A DNA stretch of 64,000 nucleotides from Dolomedes plantarius. Lineage: Eukaryota; Arthropoda; Arachnida; Araneae; Dolomedidae. Of this stretch, positions 1 to 12,349 are shown piece by piece; positions within the stretch are counted from its first letter, which is position 1, and each line of letters begins with the position of its first letter. The notes beneath the pieces were generated by a model. That model saw only the letters and a list, made by a program, of their open reading frames with translations, was not told the origin of the DNA and ran no database searches. Where the stretch lies: positions 131,816,875-131,880,874 of the forward strand of contig OU015496.1 of NCBI GenBank assembly GCA_907164885.2, in the 5' to 3' direction. The translations under genes and the position numbers were made by a program.

Positions 1-1019
1 GACTTTTAATTAATCCCTTGAGGATTCCTCCAATTTCTCTGACTCCAAGTGACACCATGGCATCAATAGTGCAAAACAAATAATAAATGTTGAGACAGAA
101 AATCAAGTGTTAAAATAATGTCGAAACAAAACATATCATGAGAGTTTTCATGACATAGCTTTCTGAGCATTAATACTGATTATTTTGGCTGTCAAAATAT
201 GCTATAAATATTAAATTAGGGCATATAATTTTCATCTTGTTTTGGAGAATGGAAAATTATCATTTGACATCATAGATCTATGTACATAAATCAATATGCC
301 AAAAAATCACTGTTGATGATATGTTATTCACGAATGCGTATACAAACTATACTCCCATATTAAGGATTATGCTATATTAAATGCAACGGTATCTGTTTAT
401 AAATATGAATATATAATGTAATCATGAATGCCTTTTTTCTCTTTTGCATAATGATGTTAAAGGGTTTCAAAATTTTCCAGCTACATAAGAATAACTCTCA
501 ATAAAGTCCAAGAATTTATATGTTTCATCAACGCAGTTCGTTAAAAGCGAATATGCAGACATACCTCAAAGGATTTCTTATTATTAGTCAGAAGACGAGC
601 ATGCCGTGTTACTGTTTCATAATGAGAAATGCTTTAATATTTAAAATGTGGTTAGATCTTTTCGAAAGATTTTTCAAACAGTTTGCCATTGTTCTGTAGC
701 ATGCTTGCTCGAGATGCATCAGGAAAAATAATCATCACCATAGCGATATTTTGAAACTTTGAATTGTATATTGAGTGTGTGTGCAGTGAAGGTATTAAAA
801 TTTTACTTTCCTTGAATTTTAAATCTAGTTTATGCTTCGTTATGGTAGTAACATTGTTCTAACCAGTTTGTATACATCAATTCCCCGTGCAAGGGTAAAT
901 GTTATATTGTTTACTTGACCGTGAGTGTACTGGGTCATGAATTGTGCTTATTGTCTGGAATGAAGAACTAATTGCTTAAAACAACATTTAATCTAATCTT
1001 AAATAATACAGGAATAAGT
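1..1019. other. AT-rich non-coding DNA, nothing recognised
   Basis: I see no coding frame, inverted-repeat ends or tandem structure here. Composition is typical of arthropod intergenic or intronic DNA. Confidence 0.6.
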
Positions 1020-1860
1020 GGTAAATAATGTGTTTCTTAGAAACTAAAATGATTGTGTATTTACTCTGTAAGCGATATTTCTCGTGGGATCTTACATATA
1101 TTTCGAAAAGGATTTTTGAAAGAAAACAGTAACACCTCAACAGCAATATATAAAATGCCGATAAAAATAATAGCTTTAAAAGTAAATCTGTTATACAGCG
1201 GTGATCGAATATGACAAATGTATAACAGCATTTGAAAATAATTTGCTCGAGTTTTAAAGTAACAAACAGTAATGTAGAGAGAGAAAACCCCTGCAAAAAT
1301 ATAATACATACCGAAAAAAATAATAGTTTTTGAAAAAGAAAATGAGTTATATAGAGGGGATATAATATAACAAACATATAACAATATTTAAAAACAACTT
1401 TCTCGGATTTTAGTGTGACATTAAAGTAGAAACAGTAAAACCTGACAACAATATAATAAATAGCTACAAAAATTAATATCTATAAAAAGATATGGTTGTA
1501 TAGCGGGGATCGAAAATGACAAAATATAACAGTATTTAAAAATAACTTGCATGGATTTTTTATAACAATAAAGTAGAATCAGGAAAACCTCCATAAATAT
1601 ATAATACGTACAGAGGAAGAGCTTAAAGTTTTGTAAAAGGAAATGTAATTATACAAAGGTGATCTAATATAACAAACGCATTATTATATTAGATCATATA
1701 TATATATATAAATTTTTAGAATTTATTTAAAAAATAACTTGCTCGAGTTTTTGTTTAACAGTAAAGTAAGAACAGTAAAACCTTCACAATAATGTAATAT
1801 TCGCCGAGGAAATGTAAAATTTTCTTGTAAAAAGTTATTGTGTTACATATTGGTGATCTG
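1020..1860. repeat. Degenerate tandem array, ~150-190 bp unit, about 5 copies
   Basis: The phrase TTTAAAAATAACTTGCTCGA with variants recurs near 1230, 1386, 1534 and 1727. Each copy is followed by a variant of AACAGTAAAACCT and an ATAATAC-type stretch, and preceded by a GGGGATCGAAAATGACAAA-like phrase. Spacing is roughly 150-190 bp, and an extra TA run lies in the fourth interval. Copies are diverged, so this is an old satellite-like array. Open frames on the minus strand at 988-1384 are by-products of the repeat. Confidence 0.7.
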
Positions 1861-2189
1861 ATATGATATATATCATGCAAACTTCATTCAGACCTCAGTG
1901 CATGTACGGAGGTAAGATTAAACCAAATACACTTTCGAACATTTTCCTTCAACCTCAAAATGTAAATTACCTTGTGAATAATAACACTTATTTTTCCTTA
2001 TAATTCTAATATTATTGCATTGACAACGAATATGCAGCCGCAGATAACCTAATAAATCGTGATGTATAGCCAGAAAGTGATAACGTATAAAAAGCTGCTA
2101 TTTTAAAACAAATTTAGCACATTCGCTACCAATAATATTGAAATTAAACAATAATTTAAGCTGTAATGAAAGCCCATAAAAAGAACTGA

Positions 2190-2255
<66 letters not shown>

Positions 2256-3220
2256 GAAAGAAATACAGAGTTTCCCAGGAATATTATAACATATTGTTCG
2301 TGGAAATAAATGTTTTGAGTTATTTCTCTTCAATTATTGGTTAAATGCGTTTATCCGATACTGTAACTATTTCTGCTTCACTTCAGGGAGTTCTTGAACC
2401 TTAACAAAATCCATTCCAGGATAATGGGTGTGGTGTCTAGCCAATGAATAAGTGATCTCTTTGAATGATGAGTGAGGACATATTTTATTGCTTCTTGACA
2501 CAAATTGCTAGATAGTTAATTTGAGTATGGGCAACTGGTGAAAATGTGTCTTGTTTCAATTACTGCTTTAACTCTAATATGTACGTTATTTCATATTGTC
2601 TTCTTTTGTCCACTATGTATTAAAATAATAAATGCAGGAAGATTAAAGTACAATTTACGTAATTTGATTATTTATTAATTCTTTTTTATTTAAGGTTTAC
2701 TTTCGGTAGTAAGTGGAAATAATTTTAGTTTTATTAATCGATGAGAGAAATTTACCATTATTAAAAAACAAAGATTATAATTGCATATTAATTTGAAATG
2801 AAAAAAATACTATTAAGTCCTTCTTTGTCTTATATTTACGTTTCGTCGGTATTTCCTGTGTTCTTAGAAATCCAGGATGGGATTAAAACTTCCTTGAATC
2901 AGAAAGCCATCAACAATCATTAAGGTTTTTTTCTATCACTGCAATAAATCATGCAATTTAACATATTACTTTTACTGAGAAATCAAATAAATTTGAATAA
3001 TTTAAGATACTCGGGATATAATAAATAATATAAATCATAAAATGATAAAATAAGAAAGGTAATAAAACTTAGAGAAGAGCAGGATTTTATTTGAAATCCT
3101 CTCATAGAAACACACTTTACAATGGAATATAAACGTGTGTGTGAGTGATTACTTGCATTTAGGTGTGTTTGAATATTTTTAAAATCTAGGATGAAAATTA
3201 ACCTTAGGAAGAACTATGTA
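1861..3220. other. AT-rich non-coding DNA with one microsatellite
   Basis: Apart from the TA run at 2193-2253 I see no gene or mobile-element signature. Confidence 0.55.
2193..2253. repeat. (TA)n microsatellite
   Basis: About 30 uninterrupted TA dinucleotides. Confidence 0.97.
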
Positions 3221-3426
3221 CAGGGTGTGGCAGAAAGAACATTCCGAGGGCATAAATAAATAAATTAATTAATTAATAAAATAAATAGTAATAATTAATA
3301 ATAATAACTGATAATAAATAAATAAATATATATTTTTTCTCGGGTATAAAAGATTTCTTTCTCTATCTTGCTTTGTATTTTTGCTATTGACGTTCCAAAT
3401 CACAAATTTCTTTCTGCCGCACTCTG
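3221..3426. mobile_element. MITE, 206 bp, mariner-like ends
   Basis: The left end CAGGGTGTGGCAGAAAGAA is preceded by TA. The right end reads, inverted, CAGAGTGCGGCAGAAAGAA, which is 17 of 19 identical. The interior is a TAAA/TTAA simple repeat without coding capacity. CAGGGTG ends next to TA are typical of mariner-type elements and also occur at 9019 and 15061 in this window. The right TA has become TT. It is a non-autonomous miniature element. Confidence 0.75.
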
Positions 3427-4770
3427 TTCAAACATTATGCGTTGTTTGTCGGCGGCCACTTGAAGGTGGCAAATGAAATTAGAATTTACCTTAATCATAA
3501 AGCCCTTGCACTCTCGTCGGATTTGAAAATTATGACTACGTTGATATAAAAATGAACGTTCGTTTTTTTAAATTCAAAATAATTAAACTAAACTGTTGTT
3601 ATATCATCAAGTGACTAAGGACAAATTTATTACTTTTTCCCTGATAAATTTTCAACGTAATATATCCAGAGAGACCAGATAAAACACATTAATATAATCT
3701 TAAAAGGCAGTAGCTATTTTCCACTCAGAATGCCAGTATGTTTATCTTCCTTTGTTTTTGCCCCTCCGTGACGTCAGTAACACATCTTAAATTAGTAGTC
3801 AGTAAAACGTATATCCCTAATTTTATAGTTGAATAAATATATCTTATTCGTATTAAATTTATTTACAACTAAGCATTAAATAAATGTAAGTAAGTGCAAT
3901 AAAAATAAGTTCAAGAACTATTTCCTTAAAATTATCTTTATATTTAAGTTGCTGAGCCGAATTTTTGGGCAGTCCGTGAGAGAAAATTACTGCATCCATT
4001 TACGTCATTTTGGTCTTAAACGAAAACGAAAGATTGTAATCTGTAGATTTGTCAAATTTGCTTTTTGTAACAGCAAATCTTATTAATTAGCGATATTTTA
4101 CAATTAAAAATTGCTTTCTGCGCATGCTCAGTGGCATGTTTAAATCTCACTTTATATACTCACTTCGCACGAGGTCGCATAAACACGTTGTTTCTGCGCA
4201 TGCTCAGTGACATGTTTAAATCTGGCTTTAGGTACTCACTAAGCACAAGGCTGCCTAAACACGTCAATTTATTTAATCCGAAGAATCTCTCTAGATCTCT
4301 CTTGGCCACTTTTATTTTTAATTATATTCATGAAGTATAGAATGAAACCTGACGGAAATCGTTATTTCGCGCTGTTGAGTAACCATATTTCGTTTTGCTG
4401 GGTTCAATAATGATTTTTTAAAGTTTTTTTCTCTCTTAATATTATGATTTTCAACATTTGGCCATGATGTGTCGAGTATAATAGTTGTAATAGTCTTTTC
4501 TATCCAGCCGCTATGTTTTGGCGCGTACCAAATAGTATTCTCTAATATCTTGAACACCTAGAAGCCTTTGAGAGCAGTTTTTATCTGCGTGTACACGTAT
4601 ATATTTCAATGTGTCAAACAGGGACAGAAGACGGAACGGCATTGCCAGAGCTATAAGTGTAAAATTTAGTGCTATACTCTCACGTTAAAATGCAAAGCAT
4701 ATATGAATAAAGACAGAAGGACATAGATAAGAAAGGACTTACAAATATTTGGGGAAAATAGCTAATTAAA
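3427..4770. other. Non-coding DNA, one short duplication
   Basis: No gene is recognised. The 76 bp duplication at 4115-4266 is listed separately. Confidence 0.5.
4115..4266. repeat. Tandem duplication, 76 bp x 2
   Basis: TTTCTGCGCATGCTCAGTG followed by CATGTTTAAATCT, a TACTCACT stretch and AAACACGT occurs at 4115 and again at 4191. The copies are about 80 percent alike and directly adjacent. Each contains GCGCATGC, which resembles an NRF-1-type half site, but I give this no functional weight. Confidence 0.75.
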
Positions 4771-5069
4771 GAACAGTTCTTCAATTCAATAATAAATTTA
4801 AAGGTCTTTGGCTACATGTTTCGAACTGTACGCTAGTTCAGTTCGAATTATACCGGTCGACCAGTCCTCATCTGGCTGAGGTGGACTGATATGATTGTCG
4901 CTATAAAAACTTATTTTGACCATGAAAGAGCATGATTCATCAACAAACATTTAGGAATTAATCATTTCGATTATCCCTCCAATCCTTGTCGGCCAGATGA
5001 TGAACTTTTTATTAGTTCGAAACATGTAATCAATGCTTTTTAATGTTTTGTGGTATTGAAGAAGTGTTC
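4771..5069. mobile_element. Inverted-repeat element with outward-facing CGAAAC arms
   Basis: The left arm (about 4771-4880) read inverted and the right arm (about 4990-5069) share GCCAGATGA, then after a spacer TTCGAAACATGTA, then an AT-rich tract ending in TTCTTC and GAAC. No coding sequence lies between them. The ordered GATGA...CGAAAC blocks recall the hammerhead ribozyme core found in Penelope-like and retrozyme elements, but both arms have CAGATGA where the core should be CTGATGA. I therefore call it only a non-autonomous foldback-type element. Confidence 0.55.
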
Positions 5070-6013
5070 TTCACCTATTTCAGCCAAGGGTTCTAAAATA
5101 TTACGAATTTTAGAAAATCTTTAAATAGAGTCTCTCTGAAAGAAGAGAATAAAAAACATTATTTTAATACAAGATATATATTTTAATTTCACAATTTTAA
5201 ATGTTATGACACGGTTTGCGTTATTTTATTTTTTATAGGGGTAAACCCAAAATATGAGAAAAATAAGGTACAACAATGGCTGTCTCATTACTACTTTGAA
5301 TCACATTCTCATCCTAAAACATTTATATCAAATACTAAGTAAAAATTTTATAAGAAATTTGTATACATATATATGCGTTTGAATAGCAGTCTGTTCCTAA
5401 AATAATATCAGTATAAAATACTGAGTAAAATTCTTATCAGAAATTTAAGGTAATAAGTAATTATTTTCAGCCTAATCTCTTTAAAATACTTCCAGTGCTT
5501 CTCGTTTCTTCCTATCTGCCCCATATACGTTTAGGAATATATTACATCTTTAACTTCAACATGAAAAATTCACCATCCGTTCGAAATATTCTCCCCGCAC
5601 GCCGTGTTCCCCTGAAAACCCAACCATGCATACAGTGGTGCTTCAAAACGTCGTATGTCCGAGTCACGGCAACGTGACGTGTGTAGCAATGGCGACTTTC
5701 ATTCATGGATCATGCTTCTGCGGCATTAGCGGTCGAGAACCTTCGTTCCATTGGTGAAAGTATTCCTTTTCGTGCTTGGGTGAATCCTTGCAAATGAATA
5801 TGATGTGTGATTAGACGCAGAGGGCGTGGCGTCGGTGAATTGCGGATAAATGAACGCTTTAAATATTGATTAAATAGGGCATAAGAATGTACCGCTTGAA
5901 TATGCGTCGGTCTACCAGCTAATACAAAGGTAATCGAACTTCTTCTTTCATCGAGTGGATAATTTTTTTTTTCAGAAAAATGGATAATAATTTGCTAGAA
6001 GTTTTTAGCAGTC

Positions 6014-6017
<4 letters not shown>

Positions 6018-6091
<74 letters not shown>
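6018..6091. repeat. (TA)n microsatellite
   Basis: Uninterrupted alternating T and A, about 37 units. Confidence 0.97.
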
Positions 6092-6093
<2 letters not shown>

Positions 6094-8454
6094 AAGCTTT
6101 TTTCTTACTTAAATAAACACATTAATTAACCATGGCAGACAAGATTTTATATTTCATTTATGTATTTGCAAATAGTGGCCACATTTTTCGGTCTCTAGAC
6201 CATGAATAAAATAAGTTGGTTAAAGTTAGGTTACACGGCAATCGTGATGCCACAATATGAAAGGTTATTAATTTCTACATTTCTACTGGGTTTCTTTATA
6301 GTCGTGGCATGAAAATCGGACCCAGATGAGCAGAAATATTTAAGTCTTTAAAACCTATTTAGAACTTGTATACCTATTATGTCAATAATTTCAGACACGA
6401 CACAACTAGTACAAATACGTGTTGGAATGAAATATTTACGTGGCAAAGATATCAGATCTGTAGAGAAAAAGTAATCCACTGGTTACATAGTCCGCTTGGA
6501 TCAATAGGGTATAACAAGGAGCGTGGAAAGTTCTTTTTAAATAGGGCTCAATGTATAATTTACAGATAGTACCTCCGACATAGTCGCTTGTAATACTTGG
6601 CATCACTATTTAGCTTATGGTCAACTCTCTGTAGTAACACTATCTAGAAACATTCTTGCTTGAAGCATTAATATAAGGACTCAGTATTGTTAGTAGAGAT
6701 ATGTTAAATGTAGAAGGCTTCTGCAATAAACAAAACGTTCGATCTGCAGGATGTGAACTCCGATGACGTTCTACGTATTGAATTAGTGCAACGCAATATA
6801 ATGCAGATGTCATTCTAAACAACATGACAGCAAGTCATCTCTTCCATGACGATAAAATTGATGTTAAGCTAACAGCAAATGCTCGTCGTCAATTTGCATT
6901 AGATTTGTAATCTAAGTGGATACTTTACTAGACAATTCGAGACTTAAAAGAACACAGACGAATTCTAGAAAATAAGGTTTAGCAAAAAATTATCCCCCTT
7001 AAAAGTGTTCATAAAAATCCACCTATATAGTCTTAGTCCCCAGATGTACGTCAAAAGCAAAAAAATAAATAAAGATGTAGCACTCTAAAACAAGAGTCAT
7101 TCCTTCACCTCGGAGAAATAAAAATAATCATTGTATCTGCCTTTGAGCAATAATGTCGTGCAATCTCTAATGAGAAAAATATTAAAAAAAAGATCTCTGT
7201 CTGAATATTTCAAGACCCATCACAGTCTCATGCATACAGGAGCGAGAAGATGAAATATTTATCTGATCTCCTAAAACATGTTACCTCTCTAAAGCTGAGA
7301 CAATAATAAACCTGTGCAGACAAACATTGGCACAAAGGATACTTATCTAAAGATACTTAGAGAAAACTTTACCAGACATTCCAACAAAACCGTCAAATTA
7401 ATGGTGAACCACATGGGTGCCATGACTTGTAAATAAGATTAAGATTTGTAAGGGCGGGGCTATATTTAGCTTTCCTCCTCGACACGAGGATTTTAGTCTA
7501 TTTATTTACCTAATATTTGGAACTGCCATGAAAACATTTTAACGTCAGTCTCTTAAATGCTTTAGGCTTGATTCCTTTGAACAAGCAGTTCTTCCGTGGT
7601 AAGAAATGCGAAAAAGCCTTTTTAAAGCTAACCTTTTTAAGTGCCCATTTATTGGATAAGAAAATAACATTATCTCATCCATTCGAGATAATTCACCAAG
7701 ATAATCACATTTATTTAGAAATATGTAACATACCTGGAAATAGAAAATGTGACTTAGGAGAGCGGTAAGAAGTTTCAATCAGAATAATACGAAAGAGAAA
7801 AATATATTTGGTAAATTAAAGAAACTCCCTATTCAACTACAATTTTTTTAAAAATTCCTACTGGGTACCATTCAAAATAGGTATAACAGGAAGTGAGATA
7901 GATGAAGACTTACTAAACGTGGCCACTAAACTAGGATCGTTAGTTGAGAAATGGAACCTGTATCTTAGATACCTGAAGTAAACACAAAGAACGAATGTCT
8001 CATATCTCATCATGCATTGACATGAACAGTTGAATGCGAAATAAATTAGTCATATCACCTCTTGTATGTTTAGCTTGTTGCAGCATCTCTTACAACCCCT
8101 AAATTCTTGCCTTTTCTTCAAGAATTATTACGTCTACATACCAATAACGGTACAAAGGGTAAAATTGAGAACAAAAGACAATTTTAAAATCGAAAATAAT
8201 TCCACAACAGCCAAAATCAATTGTTCCTTCTATCAATAATATTTACCAAGGTGAGAACAACAATTTTGGAGGAAACCAGGTCTTAATAACGATAAAAAGT
8301 ATTTATCCATTTCATGAAGCAGTACAAGGGGAATTTTGACATGAAGTGTTACTGGTTAATTTAAATCAAATTATAATATGGTAGCACCATTAATAATATG
8401 GCAGCACAATTTAGGAGAACCAACATTGTTCTCTATGAGGGAATAACACGGGAA

Positions 8455-8525
8455 CGTCCAATCCTTACACGGTATCCACGCCCACTGCGGGGAGATTCAC
8501 GATGTTAACCACTGTATCACGTGAG
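8455..8525 (-). repeat. tRNA-like sequence, possible SINE head
   Basis: On the minus strand, GATACAGTGGTTAACAT resembles a pol III A box, followed by TCTCCCCGCAGTGGG like an anticodon-arm region. No good B box (GGTTCGANTCC) follows and no full cloverleaf can be drawn. It is more likely a decayed tRNA-derived SINE head or chance than a functional tRNA. Confidence 0.25.
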
Positions 8526-9018
8526 CGAAAAATATTGCAAATTTAAAATAATGTGGTACAAACGATTAAAATTTAAATATCTTATATTATTACAATTTAG
8601 TAGTTATTAGCATTGAGTATGTAAACCGCACTAGGTTTTATCTACGATTCACGATAATGTCAGTTCTTACATCAGTCGTGGATTGACTCTCAGGGAAACA
8701 TTATGCCCTTTATAATGTAAAAAATACCTATTCCCTCTTTAAGCTAAATATTGTTGTGCAACTGAATATATCAATCGTTTCATTTACACAGTGTCCAGCT
8801 TTTTAAGATATAAAGCTGTTAAACGAAGAAATGAAAGCACATGAGCCAACATTTACCATTGAATTTGCTGCAGTTAATAGCTACTATTCTTAAAACATGG
8901 GATTTTTACCAATATTTCGAGCTTTCATGGAGTTCAAATCCGCATCTTGAAATGATGCGGTTTTGTTTATTTTATACTATCATTTTTTTAACATTGAATA
9001 GCATAAACAAATTTAGTA

Positions 9019-10490
9019 CAGGGTGATTATACTTAAAGTTGAACTTTCAAAAAGCTGAAAAAGATCGACTGGTAAGAATAACCTGAAATTTGACATGAAA
9101 ATACGAAGATGGGGGAAAGGTTATAGTCATAACGTAAATGGAGTTCGTCTACCAGTGACATCTGAATCCAGATGGGACGGCTATTGTTTGAGTTGCAGGT
9201 TAAACCAATTGTAATGTTCAATGTGCATGACTGTATCCTTTTTCACCGGAAAAAGGACTTCCAAGTCATTCAGCAGTTGTGGCACTCTTAGTGGAAACAC
9301 CATTCACCACGTCAAGTTGCTACAACAGCGGAAAAGTCTGTTTTTAATTGTCGTTAAACTTTCTCAAGAAATGTTCAATATCCTGTCCACCGTTTTCTGC
9401 CACAAGTTGAAACCGAGAAACAGCATGTTTCGCAACACATCGGAGTGTATCATTGATGATACTGTGAATGTGTTGTGCAATGTGTGGCTTCAATTCAGCT
9501 AAGGTAGCAACTGGACAACTGTATACACGATTTTTCTGGTAACTCCACAAATAGAAATCACAAGGACCTATCTCCTCGAAAAAGAATGGCCCTAAGATAA
9601 AGGATGCCGGAAGCCCGCACCACACAGTTACTTTTGCGGAAAGAAGAGGTACTGGTTGACGTCCGAATGGATTATCCATTGCCCATATTCTGAGTATTGA
9701 CATACCCTTGGAGATGGAAATGGGCTTCGTCTGTCCACAAAATGTTCTATGACCATTCATTGTCCACTTCTATTCGCAAGAAATTCTAGAGCAAAGATTT
9801 TTCGTACTGGCGGATCACCAGGAAGTAAATCCTGAACATGGGCAATTTTGAATGGATAGCAATGCAGGATGTTTCGTAAAATTTTATGCACCATGCTCAC
9901 AGGCATATTTAACGATCGGACAGATCCCCGTGCACTTCAGTTTCCATACCACCGATTGTTTCGCCCTGCAATGCTGTGGCCACAACTTCTACTGACGTCG
10001 AAGAAATAGGTTTCCTCCCTCTGCCAGATTTCACTTCAAATGAATCTGTGTCTTCGAATTTCTCAATCATTTTCTCCAAACTGATGACAAACATCTTACC
10101 ACGGCCTTATTTCATTCCCTCCACTGTCCAGAACATCTTCAGAGTCGCAGCCACACAGTCACCGTTCTTGTAAAACAGCTTCACAAGCAGTGCGCGATTC
10201 TTGATTGAGAGAGTCATGATGAACTTCTCAGATTGAATATGACAGATACGGTAAGTAACCCGCGGTTTTATAACATAGGCGAAAAGTGGTGCGCATGTCA
10301 CGCTTATAATTTTGCATATTATGACGAGTAAAGCGCCATCTATTGCTAAATTACGAACTATTTTTTCTTTCTTATGCCAAACCCTTTTCCTCCTTTATCG
10401 CGTATATTCAGGTCAAATTTCAGGTCATTCTGGCTGGTGGTTCTTTTTATACACATTTTTGAATGTTTAACTTTAATCATAATCACCCTG
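9019..10490 (-). mobile_element. Mariner-type DNA transposon, 1472 bp, TA-flanked
   Basis: The element starts CAGGGTGATTAT after TA (9017-9018) and ends with its reverse complement before TA (10491-10492). The inverted similarity continues imperfectly for about 120 bp, including a shared ACCTGAAATTTGAC. Transposase remnants lie on the minus strand between the ends. The length is short for the family because the catalytic middle of the gene is missing. Confidence 0.88.
9344..10217 (-). pseudogene. Decayed mariner-like transposase (DUF4817-type N-terminus plus DDE end)
   Basis: Read right to left, the protein starts MTLSIKNRALLVKLFYKNGD at 10217, a DUF4817-like helix-turn-helix opening. It continues past 10094 with EKMIEKFEDTDSFEVKSGRG and RKPISS, then after a gap IWAMDNPF...PVPL, KVTVWCG and GPFFFEE. 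It ends CDFYLW..., TLAELKPHIAQHI and RFQLVAENGGQDIEHFL near 9350. Frames change at least twice. Between GPFFFEE and CDFYLW, family members carry about 80 more residues, including the second catalytic Asp; here the two join in frame. The enzyme cannot be active. Family assignment is from motif memory. Confidence 0.85.
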
Positions 10491-11289
10491 TATGTGCTAA
10501 TTTTAAAAAAAATGAGAATCAATTTACATTCCATAGGTTATATACATTTTTAGAAGTTTATTGGACTTTTTGTATAGTAATATCAATTTGTAATTTTCAA
10601 ATTCTTGAAAATCTAACAAGAAGCTCTTTATCAATTATCTTTAGTAAAAGAAAGCCTATAAATTAATATTTGTATTTTATACCCATCCATGCAATTTTTT
10701 AGTATTTGAAATATGTTTTGATTAAATCAGAAAAGGAAAATAACCTTAATTTTTATTAAGTCATATATTTTATGTTTCCTTTAAGCATAGTTTATATGTC
10801 TTTGTATAGCAGTTATATGCTTCTTAGTTTATTTTTTTTTCATCCCACGCTCTCTCAAATTTTCCTTTTCCTTTAAAAACCGTGTTTATCTGATTACCGT
10901 ATATTGGCTGGATTTTTTTCCCAATTTAGATTTACTCACCTCTTTTGCTTTAATGAAAGGCTTAAGGGAATATAAATGACTTTCACTGTTAAAAAATGTT
11001 GATTTTAATTGTGTAAACAAGGGATAATTGGAGCTATTGTAGACCCACATTAATTACGCGTATTTTGACTAGACAATTCTTAAATTTAAAATATTTTTAT
11101 TTTGATAAATTTCTCACTAGAGTATTTTCCTTTAATCCCTTAAATAATTTTGTAGAATGGCAGTTGGTTTTTTGGTGGGGTTAATGTTAACATTTTTTGA
11201 AACACTTTTAAGCGCTTATAAAAGCAAACAGAGATGTATCACTAAAATGATGAAAAATATTGTTATTGAGAGGAAATTTATATGTAAAC
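10491..11289. other. AT-rich non-coding DNA
   Basis: Nothing recognised beyond poly-T-rich intergenic sequence. Confidence 0.5.
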
Positions 11290-12044
11290 ATTTGCTTTGC
11301 TTCTTAATAATGTTAGTATTTTAATCCTACTGTGAAATATGTATGAGTATATTAAAGGCAAATGCTGTAGATAACAATTTTGTTGCTATGTATTGATAAT
11401 TTTTTTTCGTAGACAATTTATGACAATCTTTCATAAATATTTCGTATACAATTCAGGAAAATCTTTCATAAATATTTCGTATACAATACATGACAAAATT
11501 TTGTTAATAAAGTTTGTAATGAATTACATACGACATATTTGATAAAACACTTGTTAGTATTTTAAGGATATATTAATGCATGTTTTTCATGAATTATATA
11601 GGAAATACTAATTAATACACAACATCAAAAAAGTTATTTATTAATTTGCCTTTAATATATTCGTATATATTTCATAGATAAAAATAATTATAATTTTTCT
11701 GAAATATTTTTACACCATAGGTTTCATAAGAAATTTTTAAGTCAAAATATTATACCTCTATTTTTTTTAGATTAGCAAATTAGATAAGCTCTAAAGAATC
11801 AACTTTAAGAATGTGCTGCTTAATAATATGGTTGTATTTTAATCCTTTGCTAATATTTGTTTTCCATGAATTCCATGTGAAACGTTTATTAATATAAAGT
11901 ATCAAAAATGTTATTTACGACATTGCTTTGGATAATCTTTTGTGCATATTTCATGGATAAAAATAAGAACTTCAAAATTTCTGAAATATTCATCTTACAC
12001 CGCAGGTTTAGTATTTTTTTTTCAAACCAATGAATTCCATGTCT
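11290..12044. repeat. Diverged tandem copies (~280 bp) with a 35 bp minisatellite
   Basis: CATGAATT, an ATCAAAAAnGTTATTTA stretch, ATATTTCATnGATAAAAATAA and a CTGAAATATT...TTACACC ending occur at about 11588 and again at about 11865, 277 bp apart. A third partial copy (TTAGTATTTTAATCCTACTG) lies near 11310. Inside, CTTTCATAAATATTTCGTAT repeats at 35 bp spacing between 11413 and 11500. Confidence 0.6.
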
Positions 12045-12299
12045 ATATGAGGCGTTGAAAGGCAAAGTGGTGTAAGTCACATTTTCAACTCTTTTCCTTT
12101 GAGGGCAAATATGTAATCTCCATGTTCAATTTATAGTGTAATTGAAAATAGTTACCATTTGCAGTATTATAATAATTGTTATGAATTAGAATTTGTTCAA
12201 TTTATGGTGGAATTTTTTGTAGTTTTTGCAGTTAAACTCTTTTGACTTACACCACTTGACTTATTGACTTACACCACTTTGCCATTCACTGCCTCATAT
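12045..12299. mobile_element. Foldback/MITE element, 255 bp
   Basis: The ends ATATGAGGC...GGCAAAGTGGTGTAAGTCA (12045-12079) and the reverse complement (12265-12299) pair over about 35 bp. The 19 bp inner part is a perfect inverted repeat. A further partial copy of the inner motif (TTGACTTACACCACTT) lies at 12242-12257. The interior is AT-rich and non-coding, and no clear target duplication is visible. Confidence 0.7.
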
Positions 12300-12349
12300 T
12301 TTGGATTAGAAAGTTAGATGAGCAGAAAAATTTTAATTTATAAATTCTC

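Larger units (their letters stand above)
5070..9018. other. Non-coding DNA without recognised genes
   Basis: Several 60-77 codon frames occur (near 5495, 6366, 7545 and 7568), but none has a recognisable motif, and such lengths are expected by chance. A frame of about 69 codons runs from a possible splice acceptor at 5470 to a stop at 5677, with no family resemblance. Features inside are the TA run at 6018 and a tRNA-like segment at 8455. Confidence 0.5.

Noticed and set aside
988..1384. Two overlapping minus-strand frames rich in F, I, L, Y and C
   Set aside because: They lie within a degenerate tandem array and have no domain pattern.
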